Source: an uncultured Verrucomicrobiota bacterium | GTDB lineage: Bacteria; Verrucomicrobiota; Verrucomicrobiia; Opitutales; Seribacteraceae | Length of the DNA stretch: 64,000 bases | Direction of reading: 5' to 3' | Assembly (NCBI GenBank): GCA_902580225.1 | Contig: CACHJU010000006.1 | Coordinates: forward strand, 19,533 to 83,532 | In this document: positions 17,738-27,933 of the stretch, in pieces | Layout of the letters: the number at the start of each line of letters is the position of its first letter | Numbering within the stretch: the stretch's first letter is position 1 | Translations under genes and position numbers: made by a program | Notes under the pieces: model-generated | What the model saw: the letters and a program-made list of their open reading frames with translations, nothing else | What the model was told of the DNA's origin: nothing | Database searches by the model: none

Positions 17738-20521
17738 GTGTTTACCACTCGATCAAGTTTGTTATCATTGTTAATTTTTTTTGTTTTTATCACAAAAATT
17801 AATGCAAATATGGGTGATAAGATTTTTTCCCTCAAAATTAAGCCCTTATTTGAAAGCAAATGCTTCGCCTGTCATAGTCAAAAGGAGGGTAAGGTCAAGG
17901 GGGATTTAGATCTTACCTCGCTTGAGAATATATTTATTGGAGGTGAAACATCTGACCGTGTACTGATCCCTGGGGACCCAAATGGAAGCCTACTTTTAAG
18001 TGCGGTAAAATGGCTTGATCCAGAGTATGAAATGCCCCCAAAAGAGAATGATCGCCTTAGTTCTCAACAAGTGGAATGGGTACGCCAATGGATTGAATTA
18101 GGTGCTCCCTGGCCTGATCTGGCGATTCAAAAAAAATATCGGGCCGAAGAAAGAAGGAAAAAAATTACGGAGGAAGGAGAGATCGTCGATACCAGTGGTG
18201 GTCTATCCTACGAATGGACATATCGGCGCTACAAACCGGAAGACCTGTGGGCATTTAAGCCCATATCCAAACTCAATCCTCCAACTTCCCATCATCCTAT
18301 TGATTGGTTCATCCATGAATCTTTGAGTCCAGCAAAATTCAAACCAGCCAAAGAAGCGGATTTCAGAACCTTGATCAAAAGAGCTTACTTTGATCTGCAT
18401 GGGCTGCCTCCCACCCCTTATGAAATTTTCTTATTCCGAAATAAATGGGATAAAGATTCGGATCATGCATGGGAAAGTTTAATCGATGAACTTTTGATTA
18501 GCCCCCATTTTGGTGAACGCACAGCTCAGCATTGGCTAGATGTTGCACGTTATGCAGACACAGCTGGTCTTTCCAATGATTATGAACGTTCTAACATGTG
18601 GCGGTACCGGGATTATGTGGTTCGTTCATTTAATGATGACAAAGCCTATAATCAATTTATCATTGAACAAATTGCCGGCGACGAACTTTGGGAAAAGCAA
18701 GAAGAGCAGGATAAAGACCCAGAATTATTGATTGCGTCATCGTTTTTGCGAATGGGAGCCTGGGATCCAGCTATGGTATTGAAACCACAAGCCAGACAGC
18801 TTTACTTGGATGATGTGGTCAACGCGGTGGGACAAACTTTTCTAAGTACAACCATGAGATGCTTTAAATGTCATGATCATAAATTTGATCCCCTTCCAAC
18901 CAAAGACTATTACAGAATGTACTCCGTTTTCAGTGCCACACAACTGGCCGAAAGAGAAGCCCCGTTTCTGCAGGAGGAAAATAAAAATGGACTGCATTCA
19001 GGAAAAAAATTCACCGAACAAATGCTCGCATTTGCTAAAGATAAATATCATCACTTGCTGGATAAACAGGAATCCGCCGCCAAGAAATGGTTCAAAGAAC
19101 AGGGCAAAAAATATCTTAATGAAGAGAAGCGCCGTAGTTTACCAGATGAAGAAAAGCCTCCTCGATATGTGGGACTTACTCCTGCTGAAACGGGTAGACT
19201 GAAAGTGAGAAAACAGGATGATTGGATTTGGAGTCGAAGGTTGGAACGCTATGAACCCCTGACCCAAAGCGTCTATAATGGACCCGTACCTAAAAGCCTG
19301 AATTCCCGTAAAATGCGGATGCCCAAAAAAGTTCCCAACTCCCCGATTCCTCAGTCTAAAATCCTTATGGGAGGGGCGATTGAAGCACCTGATGCGGTGG
19401 TAACCCCAGGCGTTTTGAGTGCCCTTGGATTGGCCACTTCAGACAATGAAAATGATCTCTATGCTCTGACAGAAGCAAGAAATGGCAGAAGACTTGGCCT
19501 TGCCCAATGGATTGCTCATCCCAAGAATCAGTTAACTGCCCGATCCATTGTCAACCGTGTATGGCAGAGACATTTTGGAAAACCATTAGCGGGCAATCCA
19601 AATAATTTTGGTGCAAAAGGAAAAAAACCCACTCATCCAAAACTGCTGGATTGGCTCGCTAAGGATTTTGTGGAAAACGGATGGAAATTTAAGCGGCTTC
19701 ATAAATTGATCATGACCTCAAAAGCCTATCGAATGAGTACGCACCATCCCGAAATGAAAAGGTTACAAAATATCGACCCTGACAATCATCTTCTTGCGTA
19801 CCGGGAACCCCGTCGCCTTTCTGCAGAAGAATTAAGAGACTCGATGCTTGTGAGTACAGGGGAACTGAACCGTGAAATTGGCGGGCTTCCCATCATGCCG
19901 GAAATCAATATGGAGGTGGCACTACAACCGAGAATGATTCAATTCTCCATTGCCCCTGCTTACCAGCCTTCCCAATCACCAAAAGAAAGAAACAGAAGAA
20001 CGCTGTACGCCTATCGCGTACGGGGCCAGCCCGATCCGTTCCTCGAATTGTTCAATCAACCCAACCCCAATGATTCTTGTGAGGACAGAGTCTCAGAATC
20101 AGTAAGTCCACAGGCTTTTACTCTTCTTAACAGCGATCTGATGAATGACCGCGCCACCGCTCTTGCTATTCGGATTAATAAAGAGACTCAAGACTTACAT
20201 ACTCAAATCAAACGTGCGGTCCAATTAGTCTTTGGAAGAGTTCCTTCTTCCCAGGAATGGAACCGTTTAGAAAAATATGTAATGAGAATGACCTCTTATC
20301 ATCAGTCTCATAAACCGGAATCAAAAGTCTATCCGACTTCCATCACCCGTTCCTTAGTTGAAGAAAACACAGGTGAATCTTTTGAATATGAAGAAATCCT
20401 TCCAGCTTTCAAAAATTATAAAGCGGATAAGAAAGCTCACGAGGTCAATCATTCCACGCGGGCCCTAGCCGACCTCTGCCTCATTTTGTTCAATTCCAAC
20501 GAATTTATGTATGTCTATTAA
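17738..20521 (+). CDS. PSCyt1/DUF1549/DUF1553 cytochrome-like protein
   Basis: GTG start; FESKCFACHSQKEGKVKGDLDLTS; RAYFDLHGLPPTP; HWLDVARYADT; RCFKCHDHKFDP; SIVNRVWQRHFGKPL. Confidence 0.9.
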   Translation: MFTTRSSLLSLLIFFVFITKINANMGDKIFSLKIKPLFESKCFACHSQKEGKVKGDLDLTSLENIFIGGETSDRVLIPGDPNGSLLLSAVKWLDPEYEMPPKENDRLSSQQVEWVRQWIELGAPWPDLAIQKKYRAEERRKKITEEGEIVDTSGGLSYEWTYRRYKPEDLWAFKPISKLNPPTSHHPIDWFIHESLSPAKFKPAKEADFRTLIKRAYFDLHGLPPTPYEIFLFRNKWDKDSDHAWESLIDELLISPHFGERTAQHWLDVARYADTAGLSNDYERSNMWRYRDYVVRSFNDDKAYNQFIIEQIAGDELWEKQEEQDKDPELLIASSFLRMGAWDPAMVLKPQARQLYLDDVVNAVGQTFLSTTMRCFKCHDHKFDPLPTKDYYRMYSVFSATQLAEREAPFLQEENKNGLHSGKKFTEQMLAFAKDKYHHLLDKQESAAKKWFKEQGKKYLNEEKRRSLPDEEKPPRYVGLTPAETGRLKVRKQDDWIWSRRLERYEPLTQSVYNGPVPKSLNSRKMRMPKKVPNSPIPQSKILMGGAIEAPDAVVTPGVLSALGLATSDNENDLYALTEARNGRRLGLAQWIAHPKNQLTARSIVNRVWQRHFGKPLAGNPNNFGAKGKKPTHPKLLDWLAKDFVENGWKFKRLHKLIMTSKAYRMSTHHPEMKRLQNIDPDNHLLAYREPRRLSAEELRDSMLVSTGELNREIGGLPIMPEINMEVALQPRMIQFSIAPAYQPSQSPKERNRRTLYAYRVRGQPDPFLELFNQPNPNDSCEDRVSESVSPQAFTLLNSDLMNDRATALAIRINKETQDLHTQIKRAVQLVFGRVPSSQEWNRLEKYVMRMTSYHQSHKPESKVYPTSITRSLVEENTGESFEYEEILPAFKNYKADKKAHEVNHSTRALADLCLILFNSNEFMYVY

Positions 20522-21917
20522 TATGAATGTGCCTGTTTCAATTCCCTCTTTAAATCGTCGCGATTTTCTTTATGGCATGACCTCTTCTCTTGGCTCCTTA
20601 GCCATGACCGACCTATTGGCTCAAGATAGGGCATCCGGAAGTGGTCTAAAAAAACCAATGCATGAACCTAAGGCAAAAAATGTAATTATGCTATTTATGG
20701 AGGGCGGGCCAAGTCAGGTCGATACCTTTGACCCAAAGCCCAAACTAAACTCTCTTCACAAGGCCGAGTCTAAACGGACGGGTACTCTAGAATCTGGAAA
20801 TAAATTTTTTGTAGGCAGCCCATACGGAACTCGAAAAGTTGGTAAATCCGGATTGGATATGAGTGATCAATGGGAACATCTTCCTGGAGTGGCCGATGAG
20901 TTATGTAATTACAGAGGTTGCTTCGCAGAGTCACTTAATCATCCGGAAGCACTCTTTCACATGAACACAGGTAGCCGCTTGGGTGGGGATCCGGCTCTAG
21001 GTGCCTGGGTTAATTACGGGCTTGGATCACATAATCAAAATTTACCCGGTTATGTCGTAATGACTGAGCTCGCTCTACCCCAAGGGGGATCACGAAATTG
21101 GTCCAATGGTTTTCTCCCAGGTCAGTACCAGGGAACAAGGCTCAGACCCACCGGTTCCCCCATCCTTGATTTACAGGGACCATCTCATAAGAATCGTTCA
21201 CATCAAAGACAAACTTTTGATGAAATCGCATTCCTCAATGAACAACATGCAATAAAACATCCCTATCATAAAGAACTGGAAACGAGGATGCAAAGCTATG
21301 AACTGGCTTATCGCATGCAAATGGAAGTACCAGGTGTAATCGATTTGGAAGGGGAATCTGAAAAGACTAAGGAAACCTACGGTCTCAATCGAAAAGAAAC
21401 TTCCGTGTTCGGAAAACAATGCCTTATGGCGAGAAGACTGGTTGAAAAGGGAGTCCGCTTTGTTCAGATATTCTCCGGGGGATGGGATAGCCATGACTAT
21501 TTAGAGCGGGCCCATGCTGCCCGTATAAGAAGTGTCGATCAACCGATGACTGCCCTGATCAAAGATTTAAAATCAAGGGGCATGCTTAAAGATACGCTTG
21601 TTCTTTGGATGGGTGAATTTGGAAGAACTCCGGATAATAACCGGAGAGGAGGTGTCTACGCAATCGGACGAGGTCATAACAATAAAGCCATGACTATTCT
21701 CATGGCAGGTGGAGGGGTCAAACCTGGGGCAATTGTAGGCGGAACCGATGACATTGGTGCAGAAGCAGTCGATGTCGCCCATCCTATTCGAGATTTTCAT
21801 GTTACCTTACTTCATCTTCTTGGACTGGATGATAATAAACTAACCTACTTTCATGGAGGCAGGTACAAGCAGCTAAGTCAATTTGGAGGTCAGGTCATCA
21901 AAGAGCTGATTGCCTGA
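20511..21917 (+). CDS. DUF1501 domain protein, Tat-type N-terminus
   Basis: SLNRRDFLYGMTSSLGSLAM; VIMLFMEGGPSQVDTFDPK; LVLWMGEFGRTPDNN; overlaps upstream CDS end. Confidence 0.9.
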   Translation: MSINMNVPVSIPSLNRRDFLYGMTSSLGSLAMTDLLAQDRASGSGLKKPMHEPKAKNVIMLFMEGGPSQVDTFDPKPKLNSLHKAESKRTGTLESGNKFFVGSPYGTRKVGKSGLDMSDQWEHLPGVADELCNYRGCFAESLNHPEALFHMNTGSRLGGDPALGAWVNYGLGSHNQNLPGYVVMTELALPQGGSRNWSNGFLPGQYQGTRLRPTGSPILDLQGPSHKNRSHQRQTFDEIAFLNEQHAIKHPYHKELETRMQSYELAYRMQMEVPGVIDLEGESEKTKETYGLNRKETSVFGKQCLMARRLVEKGVRFVQIFSGGWDSHDYLERAHAARIRSVDQPMTALIKDLKSRGMLKDTLVLWMGEFGRTPDNNRRGGVYAIGRGHNNKAMTILMAGGGVKPGAIVGGTDDIGAEAVDVAHPIRDFHVTLLHLLGLDDNKLTYFHGGRYKQLSQFGGQVIKELIA

Positions 21918-21926
21918 TCATTTTCA

Positions 21927-22115
21927 TTGATGATAAGGATCCTTTTGGCTTTACCTTTTCTTTTGATGTCAGCCTTTTGCATATTTGGATTCCTTGCTTC
22001 CTTCGAACTAACCAAGCCTCTAGAACGATTACCATGGCAATGCATGTACGGGGTTATTGGACTGGTTTCCATTCTTTCCTTTCTCCTCATTGTAAAACCC
22101 AAAAGAAAATTATAA
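21927..22115 (+). CDS. Small two-TM hypothetical protein
   Basis: 62-aa hydrophobic ORF between DUF1501 and a sulfatase, same strand, fits the gap. Confidence 0.4.
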   Translation: MMIRILLALPFLLMSAFCIFGFLASFELTKPLERLPWQCMYGVIGLVSILSFLLIVKPKRKL

Positions 22116-22132
22116 ACTCACTAAAAAGATCC

Positions 22133-23806
22133 ATGAAATTTATTTCCTTCCTTGGTCCTTTTTTCCTTACGCTTCTAAGTACAACCCAGGGCAAAAAACC
22201 AAACATTCTCTACATCATGTCGGATGATCATGCAGCACATGGAATATCAGCCTATGGAGGACGTTTAGCCAAAATCGCCCCAACCCCCAACCTCGACCGC
22301 CTTGCAAAAGAAGGAGCTCTTTTTAAAAACGCCTTCTGCACTAATTCAATCTGCTCACCTTCCCGTGCCTGCGTCCTGACCGGACAATATAATCACACAA
22401 ATGGAGCAGTCGACCTCAGTGGTAAAGTACTCCCAGGCAAGCAAATGCTCGCTATTGAAATGGGTAAAGCAGGCTATGAAACCGCTATGATCGGAAAGTG
22501 GCACCTCAAAGTCGAACCCAAGGACTTTAACTACTACTGTGTGCTACCTGGACAAGGCAAATACCACGGCCCCTCCTTTCGAATTCGAGGAGAAAAGCCA
22601 TGGGGGAAAAACCTGATCGAATTTCCAGAAAAACATTCCACAGATGCCATCACCGACTTGACCCTTGATTGGCTTAAGAAAAGAAAGGATGACAAACCTT
22701 TCTTTCTGATGCATCACTACAAGGCTCCTCATGATTACTTTGAAAATGCAGAAAGATATGAAAATTATCTTGCTAATATTGATATTCCGGAACCTCCCAC
22801 TCTTGGGAAACGAAATCCCCAATTCGGATCTCTCGCCACCCGCGGAGACAATGATGAGTTAATTCCCCATATCGGAACATCCATTGGAAATCGTAACCCC
22901 CGGCGATCCTACCTGCGTGATCTACCCGAAAGATTCCCTAAAGAATTTCCTGAAAATTATGATCCTAACAATTTTACCAATGAAGAAAATACTCGTCTTG
23001 CCTACAACGCCTATCTCAAAAAATTTCTTAGGTGCGTAAAGGGAATTGATGATAATCTAGGTCGCCTGTTTACCCATCTTGAAGCCAGTGGCCAAATGGA
23101 TAATACCTTAATTGTATATACCGCGGATCAGGGCTTCATGCTCGGCGAACATGATTATCAGGATAAACGATGGATGTATGAGGAATCCATGCGGATGCCC
23201 CTTATGGTTCGTTTTCCAAAATCCATTCAATCAGGCCAGAAATTTGATTCGATTATTGAAAATGTGGACTTCGCCCCCACCCTGCTCGACTTTGCCGGTG
23301 CGTCTATCCCAAAGTCTGTCCAGGGTCGTTCATTCAAAAGTATACTTGAAACTGGAAAAGAAAAAAAAGTATGGAAAAAAGCCGCTTATTATCGCTACTG
23401 GATGCACATGGCTCATCATGATAATCCCGCCCACATTGGAATGAGAACCAAGCGTTATAAACTCATTTACTTTTATGGGTGTAATTATCAAGGAGATTAC
23501 CAGACACCGGCAGGATGGGAATTGTACGATATGGAAAAGGATCCTCAGGAAACCAAAAATATCTACGATGATCCAAAAAACGCCAAGCTTGTCAACTCAC
23601 TCAAGAGTTGGATGGTAAAACTGCGAAAAAAGGTGGGAGATGATGGATCCCATTATCCAGCATGCGAAGAGATTGTTCAGGAGTTTTGGGACTACAGTGA
23701 AGCAGATCAGGAAAAAGCCAAAAAAATATCTGGAGAGTATTTATCCAGAAGACAGGCTGAGCTTACATCAGGATTGTTCAACCCCAAGACCTTTGGGAAA
23801 CCTTAA
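22133..23806 (+). CDS. Type I sulfatase
   Basis: ATG 22133 gives signal peptide [80 protein letters not shown]. Confidence 0.95.
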   Translation: MKFISFLGPFFLTLLSTTQGKKPNILYIMSDDHAAHGISAYGGRLAKIAPTPNLDRLAKEGALFKNAFCTNSICSPSRACVLTGQYNHTNGAVDLSGKVLPGKQMLAIEMGKAGYETAMIGKWHLKVEPKDFNYYCVLPGQGKYHGPSFRIRGEKPWGKNLIEFPEKHSTDAITDLTLDWLKKRKDDKPFFLMHHYKAPHDYFENAERYENYLANIDIPEPPTLGKRNPQFGSLATRGDNDELIPHIGTSIGNRNPRRSYLRDLPERFPKEFPENYDPNNFTNEENTRLAYNAYLKKFLRCVKGIDDNLGRLFTHLEASGQMDNTLIVYTADQGFMLGEHDYQDKRWMYEESMRMPLMVRFPKSIQSGQKFDSIIENVDFAPTLLDFAGASIPKSVQGRSFKSILETGKEKKVWKKAAYYRYWMHMAHHDNPAHIGMRTKRYKLIYFYGCNYQGDYQTPAGWELYDMEKDPQETKNIYDDPKNAKLVNSLKSWMVKLRKKVGDDGSHYPACEEIVQEFWDYSEADQEKAKKISGEYLSRRQAELTSGLFNPKTFGKP

Positions 23807-23893
23807 TTTATAATTCTCTAAACTATTGACTTCTCTACATGTTTGATCATTCGATTGAGGCGTTCTTGGCTAGTCACAAACACCCTCAATCAA

Positions 23894-25465
23894 ATGAAAA
23901 ATATTAATTTTCTATTCCAGCTTTCCCTTTGCATATTTTCATGCTGCCTTATTTATGGAAAAAAACAGCCCAACCTGATCGTCTATATGATCGACGATTT
24001 GGGATGGAATCAAATCAGTGCAAAACAGGTCACAATGGGAACCCATACCGGTTCATTCATTACCCCCAATATAGAGAAAATTGCCAATCAAGGTTTGAGT
24101 TTTACTTATGCCTACACCCAACCCAATTGCGCACCCTCCCGTGCAGCCATGCTGTCGGGACAATATCCTGCCCGGGTAAACAACAGCGTGTATGTTGTCG
24201 GGAACCTAAACCGGAACCAAAAACCGGGCATCACCAAGGAAGAAGCAAATTTCACCGGCCCAAGTCAAAGTGAAGATGTTGCCTCCTCAGCTGTAACGAT
24301 TGCTGAGGCACTTAAAAAAAATGGATACAACACTGCACATATTGGTAAATATCATGTGGGTGGTCACGGCACGGATAAAACAATGCCTGAAAATCAGGGG
24401 TTCGACATCAATATTGGAGGATATTCGCAAGGTCACCAACCCACCTGCTTTTCCAAAAAGATTAATGATTCCTGGCAATTCGCAAGACTTGGGCAGGGAG
24501 ACTTCGACCGCTTTGCCAAACCCTACACGGAAGCGTATGTCGAACAGTATGGAATCCCCAAGAGTCAGGTTGGGAAACCCAAACATGTTTGTGATGCCTT
24601 GGCCGATGCAATGGAAGAAACAGTGGATACGCTGGCTGCCAAAAATAAACCTTTCTATTTACAACTCTATGCTTATGCGGTTCATGGACCCGTACAGTCC
24701 AGGCCAGACCTCAAAGAAGCCGCACAAAAACGTCTGGATGCAAAGAATTCTAGAAGAGCTAATTTAGCCGGATTCATATTCGGAATGGATGCAGTCCTGG
24801 GAAGACTCCTTGATACGATCGAAGACCCAAATGGGGATGGGGATGTAGGTGATAGCATCGCTCAGGACACCTTGATCATTTTCACCTCAGACAATGGAGG
24901 TACTCATGGTGACAACCTTCCTTTGCGTGGCGTGAAAGGAATGTTTACTGAAGGTGGGATACGTGTTCCCCTAATTGCCTATTGGCCTGGTATTATCCCC
25001 GCGAATACGGTTAGTAACAGGATGATTCACGGAATCGATTTTTACCCCACTCTCCTTGAACTTGCTGGAAATTCCTGGCTTCCACCCGCAAAAAAACACC
25101 CATTAGATGGAGAATCTTTTTCTAAATTTCTTCACAACCCAAAACTTACTGATAAACGTTCTCCCATCTTTTATTTGTTTCCAGGATACATGGATGTGCG
25201 AGCCCAACCCTGCGTCGTCGTAATTGATGAAATCGAAAATAAACGCTATAAATTACTTTATTACTACGAAACCAATGCATGGGAACTTTATAACCTGACT
25301 GATGATATTGGAGAAGACCAAAACATAATCAAAAAACATCCCGAGCTTGCCTCCAGTCTGTCAAAAAAGATTCAAGACTGGCTCGGACAAAATCATCCAA
25401 CTTGGAAACCAAAATTTCCAATTTCTAAAAAAGACGGTAAACCCGTTCTGCCCAAGTTTTTGTAA
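23894..25465 (+). CDS. Type I sulfatase
   Basis: ATG 23894 gives signal peptide; NCAPSRAAMLSGQYPARV; HIGKYHVGG; FTSDNGGTHGDNLPLRGVKG. Confidence 0.94.
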   Translation: MKNINFLFQLSLCIFSCCLIYGKKQPNLIVYMIDDLGWNQISAKQVTMGTHTGSFITPNIEKIANQGLSFTYAYTQPNCAPSRAAMLSGQYPARVNNSVYVVGNLNRNQKPGITKEEANFTGPSQSEDVASSAVTIAEALKKNGYNTAHIGKYHVGGHGTDKTMPENQGFDINIGGYSQGHQPTCFSKKINDSWQFARLGQGDFDRFAKPYTEAYVEQYGIPKSQVGKPKHVCDALADAMEETVDTLAAKNKPFYLQLYAYAVHGPVQSRPDLKEAAQKRLDAKNSRRANLAGFIFGMDAVLGRLLDTIEDPNGDGDVGDSIAQDTLIIFTSDNGGTHGDNLPLRGVKGMFTEGGIRVPLIAYWPGIIPANTVSNRMIHGIDFYPTLLELAGNSWLPPAKKHPLDGESFSKFLHNPKLTDKRSPIFYLFPGYMDVRAQPCVVVIDEIENKRYKLLYYYETNAWELYNLTDDIGEDQNIIKKHPELASSLSKKIQDWLGQNHPTWKPKFPISKKDGKPVLPKFL

Positions 25466-25513
25466 GCAAAACTTTTTCCTGTTAAATTATTTATACAACA
25501 GGAAGTTGATTAA

Positions 25514-27010
25514 ATGAACAAAATATACTTCGTAATGTTTCTAATTGTTGCGATGGTTTCGACAATCTCAGCTGAAGAGCGTCCCAATATCCTTTGGTTT
25601 GTAATCGATGACATGTCCGCCAATTTCTCCTGTTACGGAGAAAAAACCACTGAAACTCCTCATGTGGATAGACTGGCAAAAGAAGGTTTATTATTTACCC
25701 GTGCCTATGCAACCTCTCCAGTCTGCTCCACTTTTCGATCCTCTTTGATTACCGGAATGTACCAAAATTCGATCAAAGCTCATCATCACAGGAGTGGCAG
25801 AGGAAAAAATAACATTCAACTACCTGATGGAGTGAGACCCATTCCTGAAATTTTTCAGGAAGCAGGATATTTTACATGCATTGGTAGTGGACTGGAAAAT
25901 TTCGATTTTAGAAGCCTGCCAACCAAAACCAAAAGAAGAGGTAAAACGGACTATAATTTTGTTTGGGATACCGAGATGTATAACAGTCATGACTGGTCCG
26001 ACCGCAACGAGAACCAACCGTTTTTCATGCAGGTTCAATTGCACGGGGGGAAAATTCGGGGAGCCGCTGAAAAACACTATGAAATTCTTGAAAAAAGAAT
26101 GGCAATCCAATTTGGACTTAAACCAACCTCCCACGATTTGGTTAAATTGCCACCCTATTATCCAAATGATTCAGTTCTTCTCAGAGACTGGGCGACATAT
26201 TTGGATACAGTTAGAATAACTGACTGGCATGTTGGTCAGGTTATCCAAAGGCTCCAAAAAGAGGGGATTCTTGAAAAAACACTAATCATTTTCTTCACTG
26301 ATCACGGGATCAGCCACGCCCGCGGAAAACAATTTCTCTATGATGAAGGTACTCACATTCCACTTGTAATAAAAGGTCCAGGCGTTCCGAAAGGAGTAAA
26401 AAGGAACGATCTAATTGAGCATATTGATATTGCTGCACTTTCACTTGCAGCAGCTGGAATTAAAATACCCGCGAAAATGGAAGGTCAAGATATTCTTTCT
26501 TTAAAGTACCAGCCAAAAAGATTCATCTTTGCCGCCCGTGACCGTTGTGGAGAAGCTGCGGATCAAATTCGTTCAGTACGTTCCAAAGATTTCCTCTATA
26601 TAAAGAACTTTTTCCCGGATAGACCACACCTGATGCCCAGTAATTATAAGGACTCTAAATTAATCATTAAGCGACTTCGTGAGCTCCATCTTAAAGGAAA
26701 AACAAATACCTTGGCCAACAAACTATTGTTCTCCCCAACCCGCTCAAGAGAAGAGCTTTATCTTTATAAGCAAGATCGATGGCAGACCAAGAATCTCGCG
26801 GAAAACAAAAAGTATGAAAAAACAATTTATGAAATGAGGAAAAACCTCTCCGAATGGATCGTACGAACAGGAGATCCAGGACCAGAAACGCAGGAAGTTT
26901 ATATTCTTGAAACCGAGGATCAAATGAGCACGACCGGAAACAAGGTTTCGAAAGAAATTTACCGAAAGAATTCAGAAATTTATAAAAAATGGCTTAAAGA
27001 AGGAAAATAG
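25514..27010 (+). CDS. Type I sulfatase with unusual CSTFR motif
   Basis: NILWFVIDDMSANFSCYG; SPVCSTFRSSLITGMYQ; IIFFTDHGISHARGKQFLYDEGTHIPLVI. Confidence 0.9.
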   Translation: MNKIYFVMFLIVAMVSTISAEERPNILWFVIDDMSANFSCYGEKTTETPHVDRLAKEGLLFTRAYATSPVCSTFRSSLITGMYQNSIKAHHHRSGRGKNNIQLPDGVRPIPEIFQEAGYFTCIGSGLENFDFRSLPTKTKRRGKTDYNFVWDTEMYNSHDWSDRNENQPFFMQVQLHGGKIRGAAEKHYEILEKRMAIQFGLKPTSHDLVKLPPYYPNDSVLLRDWATYLDTVRITDWHVGQVIQRLQKEGILEKTLIIFFTDHGISHARGKQFLYDEGTHIPLVIKGPGVPKGVKRNDLIEHIDIAALSLAAAGIKIPAKMEGQDILSLKYQPKRFIFAARDRCGEAADQIRSVRSKDFLYIKNFFPDRPHLMPSNYKDSKLIIKRLRELHLKGKTNTLANKLLFSPTRSREELYLYKQDRWQTKNLAENKKYEKTIYEMRKNLSEWIVRTGDPGPETQEVYILETEDQMSTTGNKVSKEIYRKNSEIYKKWLKEGK

Positions 27011-27142
27011 CTCAAACTTCTTGTCAGAGATGAGTATCTGTCAGAGTAATTAGATTTAGGACATTATTCTCCGAAACAATTTGAATTGCTATGTCATTAC
27101 TATTGTAATGAATTTAAAGATAAATCCTCTCCCTCCATATAA

Positions 27143-27787
27143 ATGAAAATTACTCAAGATTCCCCAACCTATTTAGAATGCAAAAAATCAGCCCTTTTCG
27201 GATACATCTTCTCAATCATTCTCATGATTGGAGCAATAATTGGGGTGATTGTTATGTTAATGAAAAGCTCTTCCCAATGGTGGATTGGTCTAATTGCCCT
27301 AGCGATCGGCATCCTAATATTATTTCTAAACAAATCAATTACCCTGATTGCTGATGGAAACATAAAGCAGGTTAAGATTGCCACTAAATCTCTGCTTAAT
27401 GCGAGTAATAATGCTTATGCCTTTCATGATATTAAAGAAATAATAATTGAAGAAGATAGACAATACGAGCGGGACTCTGATGGTGACCGTAAAGATAAAA
27501 CCAGTTATGTTCTAATTTTCAATTTTCATAATGGATATCAAGAAGCCCTCAATTTGACCCCTGGCTCATCTTCGAATATCGCTGTAAATGGGGTAAATAT
27601 GAGTCGTTTTTCTCAAAACAATGCAGTTATGAATATTGGGCAACGACTTTCAGAAGTAATTGGTGTTCCTTTTAACCATAAAAGGCGTGGTGATATGGAT
27701 CTTGGGGATGTGGTAAACTCGGTTAGTGAAGTGGTGCGTCAAGTGAAACAAGCTTCACGGGACGATCAGAATAAACCACAAGTTTGA
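27143..27787 (+). CDS. Hypothetical membrane protein (two N-terminal TM segments)
   Basis: SALFGYIFSIILMIGAIIGVIVML and WWIGLIALAIGILILFL, then a soluble domain. Confidence 0.6.
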   Translation: MKITQDSPTYLECKKSALFGYIFSIILMIGAIIGVIVMLMKSSSQWWIGLIALAIGILILFLNKSITLIADGNIKQVKIATKSLLNASNNAYAFHDIKEIIIEEDRQYERDSDGDRKDKTSYVLIFNFHNGYQEALNLTPGSSSNIAVNGVNMSRFSQNNAVMNIGQRLSEVIGVPFNHKRRGDMDLGDVVNSVSEVVRQVKQASRDDQNKPQV

Positions 27788-27850
27788 TTCCCATTTCATA
27801 ATCCCTTTCCTTAGGTTAAGTTTACCTTAAGTTTCCATTTTTAGCTTTAG
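27788..27850 (+). terminator. Weak candidate hairpin after 27143-27787
   Basis: cttaggttaagtttaccttaag imperfect hairpin followed by T-rich tttccattttt. Confidence 0.25.
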
Positions 27851-27933
27851 GGATTCTTTTTAGTTGGGTTATCTGGTGCGATTTGATTCTTTTAAGGAAG
27901 AAAATCCTCTTTTCGCCCAAACCCTTCAGCCCT

